DNA of 64,000 bases from Climacium dendroides (GCA_950106755.1 CATNNA010000008.1:372001-436000), one strand, 5' to 3'; positions 44,546-56,042 are shown, counted from the first letter of the stretch. Numbers and translations are program-made. Notes: a model not told the origin generated them from the letters alone.

Positions 44546-47500
44546 TGTGACAACTCATATTTCTGATTTTTATTTGTTTACCCTTTTGAGCGAACCGGAA
44601 ATTAGAAATAGGTATCCGGATTCATCTAGAAAGAAAAATAAATCCAAAAATAGTCACCAAAATTACCTTACAGAACTAATCCGGTTTTAGGTCAAAGCGG
44701 AACGGATTAGATGTACAACCAGATAGTATTTCCAACCGGAATCTTGTTGACCGGATTAGAGATAACCGGATGTCAAGAACCGGACCGGATATCCGACCGG
44801 TCATAAAGACAGTCCAGGGCGTCAGGACTATATAAAGCCTGGCCTTGCCCATTTTCAGGTCTCTGGATTTCCACGTGTTGTTGTTTCCTGATTTAGCGCC
44901 TGACGTTTCTATCATTAACCACGGCAAGGGAGAGGAAGTACAAGAGGGTATGGAAGTGAGTGAGGGGTGTGAGACGGAGAGATCTCCTCCGGACATGAGT
45001 GGGTGAGACCTTGAGTGCGAGCGGATACGTGAGAAGCTAAGAGTGTGAGCACGCCGGTAGGGTAGATTAAAGGCGGAGCGGAACATCTGAGTGTCGCGCG
45101 CTGCCTTTTTAGGACTGTAGAGAGTGAAAACCGGGTAGAGCTACCCTCATGCCGCGGCTGAACTGGAAGAGAGGTTCTAACACCCCGCCCCCGAGTGAAG
45201 TAAAGCTTAGAAAAGTGGTTCCGGTCATGCCGACCAAGGAACCGGAACAGGGAGAGCTCAAAGAGGATTTATCGTTGATGGGTTGTCAGGGGTTAGCGTT
45301 GAAACCTTGGGGTTTCAAAGATGAGAGGATGGTTAGAGAACTCCTAAGTGGCGTATCGAATCAGTTCGATAACACCCTGAGAGGGAATCCGGTCCAATGG
45401 TCCGAGGCTTTGTGGCGGGATGTATACGGATTCCGACCAGGAGGACTCGGCCTTGCCAACCGGAAGGATGATTTCGTCTAGGGCAAGTTCGGAAGCGTAG
45501 TAAATCCGAAGGACGGCTACGCAGTCGAAGACTGCCTCAATGACCGGGAGCGACCTCTACTCCAGTTCCTGGTTCCGGTTTTGCATCCGGAAAAGCCCAC
45601 CAGGGTGACTATCACCTTGGCTAACACGATTTTCGGAGCGCTGAGCGGAACCCGGAAAGTAGACTGGGGCCGGATCTTCTTTGATCTGGTGTCCCAGCTT
45701 ACTACGAGAGTGGGGAGAAGTAGGGCTACCCCCCTGTGCCCTTATGTGTACTACCTCTACCAGCAACAGGAACTGCTGACGGAAGTGGAGCTGAAGGTAT
45801 GGAAGGCCCAAGAGCGGACCATGAAGTACGGCGAATCCGAGTCCGACCAAGAAGCGGATTCCGGAAACAAAACCGAGGAGGAGGAAGAAGAAGAAGAGGA
45901 AGAGGAGGAACCGTATGTTCCCAACAAGAGGCAGAAGACCACTCCGACTCGGAATCGAGGAACGCCCCCGGGACATCCGCGTCCGCGCAGAAGTGAGACT
46001 CCAACCGGACCGGATGTGGCATCCAGATCCGGGACCAAAGATCCGTTTGACGAGTTGGTTGGGATCCTCTGTGGAATCCGGGCGGATTGGGAAATTAAGA
46101 AGCGGGCGCTCAGGGAGATCGCGGAATTAATCGGAGCGGAACCGGACAGTCAATTGCCGAGGAAGGTGGCTGAAAGTGTTATCAATCCGGAAGAGCTCCG
46201 GAAGATGAAGGAGGAAAGCAAGCGGCAGCACGATGAGGTGGATACCCTCAAGGCCGAACTATTCGCGTTGCTTGAGAACGCCACCACGACAAAGGAGATG
46301 GCGGAGGAAATGAAGAAGTTGGCCGCAGAAGTGAAGGACGTGTTTGGAGGACCCGGAGCTGCAGTCACCAAGGCGCGCTTGTTCGAAGAGGAGGTGCACA
46401 AGGACAAGAAGATATCCGGAACCAAGGTGGTGCACATCCTCACCGATTTTGAGGAGCAGATGGAGAAGCTCCTATCCAAGGCACGGGAGTCAGCAGACCG
46501 GATCGTGGAGAGCAGCCAGAAGTTGACAGAAATTCTGGTCCGGCTCTCAGAAATTTCTCTTCCGGACTTGTTTCCGGAAGACGTAGCTCAGGAACCAGGA
46601 AAGGACAAGACGCCCCAGTCAAGCAGGGCCAAGAAGGATACACCCTCGACCGGACATCAGCCGATAGATTTGGACTCCCCGGAAGCTGAGGAAGAACATC
46701 CGGTTCTACCTACGGATAGAGAAAGGAACCGGAATCTAAATGAGGTCTTCGAGCAGTTGGAAAGACCTGATGAGAGCCCTACCATTGGATCCCGAGTGTA
46801 TGAGACGGAACAGGAAGGATTATAAAAATAGGACTTATAGATAGGAACCGGAATAGAATCCGGTTAGGATAAGGTAGGACCGGATTGTCAGCGCCTTCAG
46901 AGGCGGAAATCATGTATTCACTTTTTGCTTTTTGTATATAAAACAGTCTCTGAGCTGGAGACGAGAGAGAGTTCTTTTGGCATTTCCTTGTGTACTTTCC
47001 TTTAAACTAACTTTTGTGTATTTTTCCCGAGTATTGGCAAGAGTGTACGGAGTCAGAATAGGAAAGTGAGTACAGAGGTGTTGGTAGAGTTTCTCCCCTT
47101 GATGTATGTTTCCGGTTCTAGGTACATGTGTGAGTAGGTTATGAAGAGTTAGGAGTGGATTCCAGTGCCTCAGGAGCTACAGAAGTTTAGCATTCCGGGT
47201 GAGAGATCCGTTGATCAGGCTAGGCGGATAGGGAGGGAATCCTTAGCTGCGCTAGAACTCCTGGGTGGGAAATCCGGTCGAGTATCCTAACTCCTGTGAG
47301 GTCTTGCCACCGTTGTGGGTGAACGGAATAACTTTCGTGGGTGTTGGAACGGACAGATTCACTTGTAGCCACCGAACTTCGTGCGGAACGGATCAATGTC
47401 AAGGTCGTTGTAGTATGAGAGGATCGTACGGGGGGTCTTTGTGTGACCTGTGATTCGGATTACTATTCGGATTACTGTGAAAGACTAAACCGGATCCGTG

Positions 47501-47968
47501 TTAGTTAGGGGATCAGTGGATAGGGAAGTGGGTCTTCAGCCACTATAAGTCACGGAAGGAGTGGTGGGCCTACCACTTTCAAAAGCAAGCGACGAACCCT
47601 CTGATGGTAAAACAGAGGTAAAACTAAACCGGGTACGGAAGGGTGGACCGGATCGGATCCGCCCAGGAGGATACATAAGACCGGAAGTTGTAGGGTCCAG
47701 AATTGATAAGTCAGCCCAGAAATCGGGGAACTAGTAAAACCGGAAGTAGGATACAGTCCGGTTGAAACTTTCCGGTTGGTTTTGGTTGTTCCGATCGTTA
47801 GAGGTAGGACTGGAAAAGTGGAATTAAGGGGTTTAATTTAGTTTATCTCCTTGTTAGAGTTAGCTACTTCATAGGATCTCGTGGGTTCGATCTTTAGGGT
47901 CATTTTGTTATGCTCTAGAGTGATTTTTGTGAGTATAATAGGGAAATTGCTTACCCTGTGCTACGACA
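44546..47968 (+). mobile_element. Family A unit A2 (3.4 kb)
   Basis: Starts TGTGACAACTC and ends GTGCTACGACA, with the 5-bp duplication AACTA (44541-44545, 47969-47973). TATA boxes at 44829-44836 and 46935-46942 (both TATATAAA) bracket one ORF. About 1 kb of gene-free sequence follows the second TATA box. It is the cleanest copy of the family and again has no second LTR or pol. Confidence 0.85.
45149..46825 (+). pseudogene. Gag-like ORF of A2, one stop from intact
   Basis: 558 codons from MPRLNWKRGSNTPPP, with one internal TAG at 45479. Order: globular domain about residues 20-215 (LSLMGCQGLALKPWGF, VQWSEALWRDVYGFRP, VNPKDGYAVEDCLND, LVPVLHPEKPTRVTI, CPYVYYLYQQQELL), poly-Glu, KRQKTTPTRNR, a coiled coil about residues 300-400 (KEESKRQHDEVDTLKAEL), KARLFEEEV...TKVVHILTDF, and an acidic/Pro tail. 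The order parallels the B proteins, so families A and B are related. It is probably a structural gag-like protein. The function is inferred from architecture, not from a diagnostic motif. Confidence 0.75.
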
Positions 47969-47973
47969 AACTA

Positions 47974-48199
47974 CAAGGAATTTACCAATTTAAACTCGAC
48001 CTTTGACTCACCTCCAACTATAGACCTAATCCGCAAATCCACCACCAAATCTCCCTCACAAACTGCACAAAGACACATACACCTCCTTCTAGAATCGCAT
48101 GCTAACACACCTCCTCGACGAACCACTGTTCATCGCAATGTGATTCATCCAAGCAACAAACCATGTCTACCATTCTACACGAGAATCTTGTGCAAGTGA
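47974..48199. other. Spacer, no gene seen
   Basis: Short AC-rich sequence between A2 and the minisatellites. Confidence 0.4.
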
Positions 48200-48650
48200 C
48201 ATAAAAGGTGCACAGGTTGGGACGCTCTCAAGGTACCTTCTTTAGAATCACTAGCAGCAGCCCCTTGATTTGCTTTCCACCGTGATTGAGTTCTTGTTTC
48301 GAAAGATTGGAATTGCTTTGGGATGTTACAAAAGAATCTTGTGCAACTGACAAAAGATGTGCACAGGTTGGGATGCTCTTAGGGTACCTTTTTCAGAATC
48401 ACCAACAGGAACCCCTTGATTTGCTTTCCACCGTGATTGAGTTTCTGTTTCGAGAGATTGAAATTGCTTTGGGATGTCGCACAAGAATCCTATACGACTA
48501 ACAAAAGATGTGCACAGGGTGGGACACTCTTAGGGTACCTTCTTCAAGATCACCAACAACAACCTCTTGATTTATTTTCCACCGTAATTGAGTTCCTGTT
48601 CCAATAGACTGGAATCACTTTGGAATGCCGTACAAGAATCCTATGCGAGT
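48200..48650 (+). repeat. 150-bp tandem repeat, about three copies
   Basis: GTGCACAGGTTGGGA recurs at about 48209, 48359 and 48510. CTTGATTTGCTTTCCACCG and AAGAATC.T.TGC recur at the same spacing. A partial fourth copy ends near 48650. The encoded short ORFs are not conserved. Confidence 0.75.
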
Positions 48651-48730
48651 GACACAAGCGTGTAGAAATTGGATGCGTAGACAAAACCCTCGCGCAAACA
48701 AACGGAGACAACGACCAATCCAACCTTGTG

Positions 48731-48955
48731 CCCAGGCTCGGCACCGGTCCTCACTTCTAGCCTCGGCAACAAATCGCACGCCCAGGTTTGGCACCGACCT
48801 TCACTCCCAACCACAATAGCAAACTGCATACCTAAATTCGGCACCGGCCCTCACTCCTAGCCTCGGCAGTAAATCGCACGCCCAAATTTGGCAATGGCCC
48901 TCATTCCTAACCTCGGCAACAAACCGCACACCTAGCTTTGGCATCGAACTTGAGG
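48731..48955 (+). repeat. 50-bp minisatellite, 4.5 copies
   Basis: Units start exactly at 48731, 48781, 48831, 48881 and 48931 (CCCAGGCTCGGCACCGG and variants). The period of exactly 50 bp without indels indicates a young or constrained array. Confidence 0.85.
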
Positions 48956-49049
48956 TAATGGCAACTCAAAGCTCCCGAACTTGAATCCGAAACCAACAAA
49001 GTCACTCCAAACCTCGGTTTAAGGTGTTAGATTCCACACAAATTGTAAA

Positions 49050-49320
49050 GCCTTATATCCAAAAAATAATGGATTTAGGATAAAATCATAGCTCTAACCC
49101 CTACATGTCGAAGCCCTATTTTGAACTCCTTGGAATTTCCTCTAAATTGAACAAAACTTCAACATTCTGATAATTTGTATAAACTTTTTTTATATTGTAA
49201 CCGTACAAATTCAAACTAGACATGTTAGAGATTGCATTGTAAAAGAAAACACAACAATAGCATTTATAGAGTAAAAGATTATAATGTTTGACTATGAGGG
49301 TGTTTTAACCAAAAAATTAA
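49050..49320 (-). repeat. Dispersed AT-rich repeat R, copy 3 (inverted, partial)
   Basis: Reverse-complement relative of the 3' parts of R copies 1 and 2: ACAAATTCAAACTAGACATG and GAAAACACAACAATAGCAT match their GTCTAGTTTGAATTTGT and TTGTTGTGCTTTC landmarks. Confidence 0.6.
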
Positions 49321-50627
49321 TGTAATAATATTACAATATCAATTGATATTACTTAGTGCAGCATTTACCTTCCTTTAAATGTAATCCCAAACGATAAATG
49401 CTTAGAACACCAATATGGTGGTTCAAGAAGGTTCAACAAATGAATGCTTTGAAGTTAAATAAAGTTGAACATGCTTGTTTGTAGAAGAAGTTCATATTTT
49501 GGAAGAAAAATTTGAGAAGAGCTGTACAAAATCATAACTTTGATTTGAAAAATAATTATGAATTATAAAATAGTTTTAAAAGTAAAGGGAGCTCTTTCAA
49601 GATTTGGTTACTTCACAATAGACTTCATTTAACGACATGTAAAATAGGTATTGGGCATGATGTATCCAATTTGGAATTATGATTTGGAAATGATAAAATA
49701 TAGATTTTTAATAAAATAGATTTAAAAGTGGAAGACGCCCTTTGTCATTAGATACCTCTACAACTTCTGAATTTTTTCTATAAATAGTACATGCTTTCCT
49801 ATTTTGGTTTAGAGTCCATTCTTCTATGGTCTATACACAGTAACGGTTGTTGCAAATTGTTCTATGTGCAGAGATGGCTCAGACCTATAACTTTGTGTAT
49901 CTCGTTTCCATTTTCTCTATAGTCCAGTTCATTTGTGTCTTGTTTTATTTAATTATTTTTGTTATTCCTATGTGTTTGTTTGTTTTCCTAATAATGAAGT
50001 AAGGGAAATCATAATTGTCCTTTAATTTTTTGATTTCAATAAAAATGGTATGAGGACCCTAAAAAAAAAGTTACTAGGAATATTAGAAATTGTTAATAAT
50101 AGGGAGCATTAAAATTCATTGGGAGCAAAGTCACCTTCCTACATACTACAAATCCTAAGTAAATGGTTTTGCTTCATAAATCTTTACAAGGAATGAATTG
50201 GTTTAGGTTTTAGGTATTTCCTTTCATTTTCTTTGCAACACATTTCATTTTGAAAACTATGGCAGGGTTGCCTAGCTCCTTTCTTGAAACAAATGGAGGA
50301 TGCAATGGGTTACAACGTGAAATTAAAATTGAACATATAACATGAATGTCCTATGAATTTGCAACTTGTACGCTTTTTCTCTAACCAATTAGAATTGGGA
50401 CCATTAGAAAGCTTAACATAGAAATTCATCATGGAACAAGATTGTTCCATGATACTACAAATTCTATATGTTTTGTTTCTGTAATATTCACGTTAGTTTC
50501 ATATGTACTAAAAAATGGCAAGGTTTTCTTTTCCTACTTAATAAATTAGGCATCAGAAAACTCACAAGCATTAATTTCATTGAAATTAATCTTGGATTAT
50601 GTGGGTTCTATTATATGGCAACCAATA
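49321..50627. other. AT-rich spacer, nothing recognised
   Basis: AT-rich DNA up to the left end of G3. No ORF or repeat family recognised. It does not contain the B4 sequence that a simple insertion of G3 into B4 would predict. Confidence 0.4.
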
Positions 50628-50655
50628 AAGGCCTTATTCGTTAAATTGAGACAAA
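50628..50655 (+). repeat. Left terminal inverted repeat of G3
   Basis: Matches the G1 left end with one change (TTAAATTGAG for TTAAAATGAG). The subterminal GGTCATTTTGAGACATTG is also shared. Confidence 0.85.
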
Positions 50656-51151
50656 ATGGTCATTTTGAGACATTGAAAACCGGAGTGTGAAGCTCAATTG
50701 ATTGAATAGTTGTAAATGAACCCTCAACTCACAACAACAATAAAGATCTCTAAGGCTACATTCTAGAAAATAATTAGCAAAGAATAAATAGATGCATAGA
50801 AAAGTGAGTTGAATTGCATTCAGTAAGCTCAAATTATTTGAGAGTTTAATTACACAAAGAACTTTCAAGCCTCTATCACGATGTCATTGGACATAAATGG
50901 CTATTGAGCATTAGATACTCTGAATTTGTGTAGAAACAGAGAGGCTAACTATACACGTAAACCTCAACTTTTCTAAGTAATTTTTTTCTGTTTATCATGC
51001 TATTTATAGGGTTTAGGCAATTTGACGCCCATGGCGTCCAAAATTGAATCGGCTTGACCAAACGTCATTTGTGGCCTATACAATTGTTCTTGGCCGCCTC
51101 CAACGCCTCCAACGCCTTCAGCCTTGTCATGACTCTATAGATATCCTCACG
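50656..51151. other. Gene-free left region of G3
   Basis: AT-rich subterminal sequence before the SPPSR gene end. A degenerate palindrome (ATCCTCACGTCATGAGGA) lies near 51142, as at the equivalent place in G1 (11768). Confidence 0.5.
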
Positions 51152-51967
51152 TCATGAGGAATAGTACGATGCACTTGGATATTGCGCGCCACTACTGAGG
51201 TCCATACCTGGAGAGGTACTGTCCTTGCGCTTTGCTTGACGCTTGCGTGGAGGTAATTTGGAGGATTTCGATCCTTGAGGTGTCGGCCATGGCATATCGA
51301 CATTGTTTATGTACGGACGTGCATTTCCAATTGATTTAGAACTCATCAACCGCTGTTGTTCTCTCGCAATCGTCCGTCGAAACAGAATGTGCGAGGGAAG
51401 TAACGTTCTCTGTCCAACACTACGCGGGGACGGGGGCCCACTATCCTTGAATTGAGGCAAATGAGGTGCACTGTGAGCCCCCACCTGTGCCCCCCTTGCT
51501 TGATTTGGCAAGCCAACTAGCTCCTTAATGACCTCCGTCTCCGTAGATGGAACTACAGAATCTGTCGGGACACCATCCTCGGGGCGAGGATGATTTGTAC
51601 CGTTGTTGATAGGAAGAACAAGCTTCCGATTCGTGACGACATCGGCCCGCGACGGGGGCGAGAAGGGGCATCCTCGACTCGAGGACGCTCGCTTGAGCGG
51701 AGACGGGGAGCAGACGGGGTTTTTGATGGGTCCTCGACTCGGAGGACTGTCCACCACACCATCTTCAACATCGGCCTTCGAGAAGTCAATGGCTACAGAC
51801 ACCGCGTCCTCCACCGTGCACATCATGTAGGGCCCCGAAAACATGGACGGTTTGGTACTACCTCCGACAGAGCCTGACGCCTTGGAGAGCGACTTCTCCG
51901 ACCAGGAAAGGAGGCTCTTGGCCCCCCAGTGATGTTTACATGTTTCAATTTCCTTTGGAGAACCAAC
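51152..51967 (-). CDS. SPPSR/SPSP-motif protein of G3 (open exon)
   Basis: Open from the acceptor GCTTCCTACAG (first base 51967) to the stop at 51152, 271 codons, with no internal stop. It begins VGSPKEIETCKHHWGAK and contains VEDGVVDSPPSRGP, VCSPSPLKRASSSRG and FRRTIAREQQRLMSSKS, ending in a basic PPRKRQAKRKDS tail. This is the only intact copy of the family here. Predicted disordered, basic, with several S-P-x-K/R sites. A TATATA near 52120 could be its promoter, but its first exon and true start are not identified. Three palindromes lie within the coding sequence (51574-51592, 51669-51685, 51730-51747) and encode HPRPED and two S-R-G peptides. Function unknown; a nuclear role is suggested only by its basic tail. 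Confidence 0.55.
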   Translation of the reverse strand, partial: VGSPKEIETCKHHWGAKSLLSWSEKSLSKASGSVGGSTKPSMFSGPYMMCTVEDAVSVAIDFSKADVEDGVVDSPPSRGPIKNPVCSPSPLKRASSSRGCPFSPPSRADVVTNRKLVLPINNGTNHPRPEDGVPTDSVVPSTETEVIKELVGLPNQARGAQVGAHSAPHLPQFKDSGPPSPRSVGQRTLLPSHILFRRTIAREQQRLMSSKSIGNARPYINNVDMPWPTPQGSKSSKLPPRKRQAKRKDSTSPGMDLSSGAQYPSASYYSS

Positions 51968-52234
51968 CTGTAGGAAGCCTAGATTACACAAGTTCTGCCC
52001 ACATTATACCGCTGATGAAATGGTCACAAGCAAAGGAAACGCATATTCACTTGGACAGACAATTGGAACGCTCGATACATCAGCGGAACATCTGTGCCAA
52101 AATCTTCGCTCTCAAAATTATATACAATTGAATAAATGTACAATATTACAAAAATACAAAACGTGAGTTCCTATCCAATCCAAACCTACGAGGCCGCCCG
52201 AAGGAACCCTAAACAAACGACTGTAGGCATGACT

Positions 52235-53054
52235 AGGGATCGCGTCTCTCCGGGCCTATCGCTAGCTGGAGGCCTGGAAGCTCAAAACAATATTCCAGAT
52301 TCCTAGCAGACATCCTCATCCCCTCCACGAGGAATTGCATTTGGTAGTCGTTCTTCGTGAGGGGTTCCAAGCCAATCCTATTTGCCCCTACAAACTCACG
52401 CAGACGCCCCGAATCGCGTACCGACTCTAAGCGTGCAAGTCAAAGAAGGAGTTTTGACATGAGGAAGTTGTCTGCCAAGTGCGCACGAGTCCAGTTATTG
52501 AAGAACACAGCATTCCACAACTCATTGCAGACGCTCTTTTCGGGAGAGTCATCAATGAGCATGGTGTTGTTCATGTTGAAAGTCGTGCGCACGCCCTTGT
52601 GGTTGAACATGCGCTCAGACAGGACTTTCAAGAATACCGGCTTAGAATCGCGCATGAGAAACTTTCCCATTGAGGTCTCTATCCTCCTGCATTTCTCCTA
52701 ACCTAGGACATCATACGGGGCTTTTATTCCCCTAAAAAAATGCTCCGCGACCAACTCCGCAGTGGGTTGCACCATGGAGGACCATATGACAATCCTGTCC
52801 GCGATCTGTGACACCTCGTGCAGGAACTCTCGGACGTTCTGTAGCGCGAACATGGTCTTCGGCCCGACGATAGTCGGGTTCAGATGGCACAACACATTGT
52901 CTTCCACCCAATACGGCTTGAAACTATTAGCGATTGACCTCGGCAAGCACTAGCAGAGAATGCCATTTAGATCGAAGACAATGTTGAGCCACTTGACCGG
53001 GGGTGAGGGCTCTACGATATCCGTCACGTTCTCTCCGCCCCTGTGCAATTCTAC
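52235..53054 (-). pseudogene. FCP1/SCP-like HAD phosphatase exon of G3
   Basis: Acceptor TTTCATCAG, first base 53054, phase 0. Motif I is NIVFDLNGILC, immediately followed by a TAG. Then VREFLHEVSQIADRIVIWSSM and TMLIDDSPEKSVCNE. The C-terminus reads NRIGLEPLTKND...FLVEGMRMSARNLEYC to a stop near 52235, which defines the true end of the domain. Further stops occur after YDVLG (near 52696) and at 52438, where G1 has Trp. Like G1 and G4 it has D-L-N-G instead of DxDx. Confidence 0.65.
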
Positions 53055-53558
53055 CTGATGAAAGCAGAACAACAAAGAAATGGAGTTACCTGTTTGAATG
53101 CAGAATCAGGTGAGCTAGACAACGGGACGGAACATAGAATTCCACTAATGGATTGCATGTTCCAATCAGGAAGCGATTTCAGTGCCCTCGGATGGTGCAA
53201 GCTTTTAAGAATTATAGGCTGAGCAAACAAAACATCGACAAAGATTGAAATTAGAAGACTGTGAGAACAGGAATTTTATTTACATTTTATTTACAAAGAT
53301 TACATGTTACACTTCGCGTGAAACTAAATGAAGCACAGATTCACGCGAACACTCTATGCTACACTATTCTACACGCAGGCAGGCCTAGAAGTCTGCATCA
53401 ATGCCTAGCAATCATAAATGTAATTTCCTGCCAACGAAACTTCATTCAGTATAGGGAATCCACATCAAAAGAGCAGCCTCTTTCACAAGCCAAGCAAGAC
53501 ACGAATCATTACACATCGCAGACACTCAAATAAACGCATATGGATCAACCAAGTGTAC

Positions 53559-54417
53559 CTCCGATGCATCGCCTTGTGACCCCTCGCCCTCACCAACTGC
53601 GGTCGCCTCCGCCCCAACTTCCCCCTCCTTGAGAATATACTCGAGGATGTCTTTTTTGGCCTCCCCGTAATCAAGAAGCTCCTCCTCCAGATCATCGACA
53701 CGAAGATCTTCTCCACCCGCTTCTTGGGAAGTTGTGTATAAAGCAGCCTCTACTTCGTCGACCACTTTTGGGGGCCTTGAGGGTCCTGCAGACGAAGACA
53801 CAGGAACTCCAGCAATATCCTCGACTCGAGGATGTGCTGGAGGAGTGACGCCCGTAGATTTGGAGATGGGTGCGGACTGCCCATCGTGACGTGTGAGACT
53901 AGGCGCGGGTAGTTGAGATGCCGGAGTCGCTACAACGTAGTCGTCCCCAAAGGGAACCTCGTCAATCTTATCCTCGACTCGAGGATGAGAAGAATTGGCA
54001 GCATTGCGGGACGCGGATGCTACAGGAAAGGAAGAGTGGACTGGAGGTGGCACTGAAATTTGGCTTGGGAGAATTTGCGATAGAGATCTAGCAAAAAGTT
54101 CCGCCACCATTTCCTCAAGCTTTGCGCACCTCAGGCTGGTCTCTTGACTTGAGGCCACCGCTTCTCTAATCTGCTTGTCCTTGAGGTCAAGCTCGTCCTG
54201 CCGTGCCTTCTTCCTTGCCTCTCTCCTGGCCTTCCGCTTGTTTACCATGTCCCAATAACCGGGATCATCCTTCACTTTAGAGGAAGGCTTAGCCGCCGAC
54301 TTAGAGACTGCCAGTGCCGACACGACAGCCTCTTTTTCGGGCTCACTCTCTTCGTCGTCGTCAGAGGAGTGAGGGAAGTTCTCTGAATCAAAATCACTCA
54401 GATCCACAACCTCGTGA
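53559..54417 (-). pseudogene. Acidic/coiled-coil linker exon of G3, 5'-truncated
   Basis: Open from the deletion junction to donor CGGAG/GTACAC (53559), phase 0. SSDDDEESEPEKE is followed by a strong charged helix (NKRKARREARKKARQDELDL...EEMVAELFA). Then Pro-rich segments contain HPRVEDKIDEVP and HPRVEDIAGVPV, each encoded by a palindrome (53969-53989, 53815-53832), and last an acidic GGEDLRVDDLEEELLDYGE. Colinear with G1 15260-14333. No internal stop, but its upstream exons are deleted. Confidence 0.6.
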
Positions 54418-55496
54418 GTGATGCTCTTTTTGGGAGATGGAGTACAATGTTGAAGACAAATAGCTACTCGACTATTCCAAGGCTGATGAAATCCTTTATG
54501 GATTGTGAGAAGTATCTAGTGATTTCTCATTTAATAGAGGAAGTTCCTAATTTCAAGAGGTTTGTCCATGGGTACTTGGGCACAGCTAGGGACTTCTTAG
54601 AAGGTCATTCGGCTTGCCAACAATTCAAATTCTTTATGGATTCCAATGGTTGGCCCTTGATGGAGTACAAATATTTGTGTACGGATTCAAATTGGTTGCC
54701 AGAACATGGTCGAGGGATTCGTTTGTGGTTTGAGACTGAAGATGGGCGTCGAAAAGTGCCAAATGGTAGTCCACCGCCTTTGGCTCTGGAGGAAATGAAA
54801 GCGTCAGAGGAGATCAAAAAGGGTATGGATGGTTTTATTTCATATTGGACAGAAATGGCCAATGAAGACTATTCAGGAGAGTTTCAGAGGAAGAATGATT
54901 CGATAAGAAATTATTGGAAAGGTGTGAGAGCCGCTCTAGATGCACCCCTTTTGGTGCATAATACATTACAATATGGATTTTGGCCTGCTTCTAGAATCAA
55001 CAACAAAGTGGAAGACCGAATGGAAGACGATGGCACACTACGTGAAGAATATGCAGAAGATGCGCCTTTTGTTGGACGTAGACGTGATCGTCCATGGCCA
55101 TCGTTCCGTGTTGGTCATGATGTATATGCAGGTTATTTTGTTGTTGTGCGTCCCACTGATGGTGACCCGAAGCCATTTTGGCTAGCTAGGGCGATTACAA
55201 ATCCAAATCCGGATCCAGGGCATGTTCACTTGATTCAAATTCAATATTGGACGCCTGTTTCAAGTCGTCACATCAACATGAATACATACGCTGGATGGGA
55301 CACAAAGGTAGGAAATGTGTGGTGTGAAGATCGAGCTATCCCTCCAAGTTGGTCAAATACTAACTGTATTATGACAGCTTGGAAGCCACGCGGAAAGAAG
55401 GGGGTTATTGATGTACCTCAAGTTTTTACAAAAGTTTCTATCCCTAAACTACAAATCAACATCATTAAATCATCCGTAGAAGCCTTTGTGGTTTAA
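54414..55496 (+). pseudogene. DUF7869 C-terminal part of G3 (open, truncated)
   Basis: 360 open codons starting MSDALFGRWSTMLKTN right at the deletion junction, matching G1 from DALFGRWSS to the end: LMKSFMDCEK, QQFKFFMDSNGWPLMEY, NWLPEHGRGIRLW, GDPKPFWLARAI, WDTKVGNVWCED. The upstream Cys cluster and the QLDNASGDNKN acidic segment are missing, so no complete DDE-like core remains. It is better preserved than the G1 copy, with no stop or frameshift. It could be translated as a truncated DNA-binding or dominant-negative form, but that is speculative. Confidence 0.6.
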
Positions 55497-56014
55497 GATG
55501 TAGCGTGCCATCGTCTTCCATTACGGATCATCCTTGGCAGTTTAAGAAGAATAGTTACTTTGATTTTATTGTCTATATATTAGTATTTTATTATTAGAAG
55601 GATAGAAGCTGAATGCACATTTTCATTTTAAATATTTGCAAGTATCAATTATGTTGTTTTGAATATGATATTGTGGTTATATGCCAATATCAATTTCTAT
55701 TAATAGTATGAAATTGTTATATTTCTTATAGATGTGATTTGAACCTTCAATGCGCACATTTGCAATGCTTTTCAAATATTTGAGATGTAGAAGTAGTTCT
55801 TGCAAATTTTTTGTAATTCAAGTTTGCAAATCAGTTTTCTAGTACCCCTGAACCCTAAACCCCCAAAAAATTTCATTTTGTAGTGCCTTGTTGCATTCAA
55901 TCAACATATTTATATTCACAAGATTCACCACAAATTATATAAAATATAATTTGATATGAGAAATGAACAATTATTTTAGTGTAATTATAGATTGGATTTA
56001 AAATGAGACTCTTA
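55497..56014. other. Gene-free right region of G3
   Basis: AT-rich subterminal sequence like 34208-34739 of G1, with TATTAATAGTA-like words in both. Confidence 0.45.
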
Positions 56015-56042
56015 ATTGTCTCAATGTAACGAATAAGGCCTT
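56015..56042 (-). repeat. Right terminal inverted repeat of G3
   Basis: Reads GTCTCAATGTAACGAATAAG then GCCTT. Inverted match to 50628-50655 with few changes. Confidence 0.8.

Larger units (their letters stand above)
50628..56042. mobile_element. G3: internally deleted G element (5.4 kb)
   Basis: Both ends have the G terminal repeat (AAGGCCTTATTCGTTA...GAGACA; left 50628, right end 56042) with few changes from G1. Gene order matches the two outer parts of G1: SPPSR, phosphatase-like and acidic-linker exons on minus, then the DUF7869 C-terminal part on plus. The ParB-like and methyltransferase-like exons, both arrays and the transposase N-terminus are deleted at a junction near 54410-54420. 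Flanking 4-mers differ (AATA left, TGCT right). The right flank is B4 but the left flank is not. Confidence 0.8.

Noticed and set aside
48286..48844. Small ORFs in the 150-bp and 50-bp arrays
   Set aside because: Units keep the DNA repeat but not a common reading frame with conserved residues. No gene signals.
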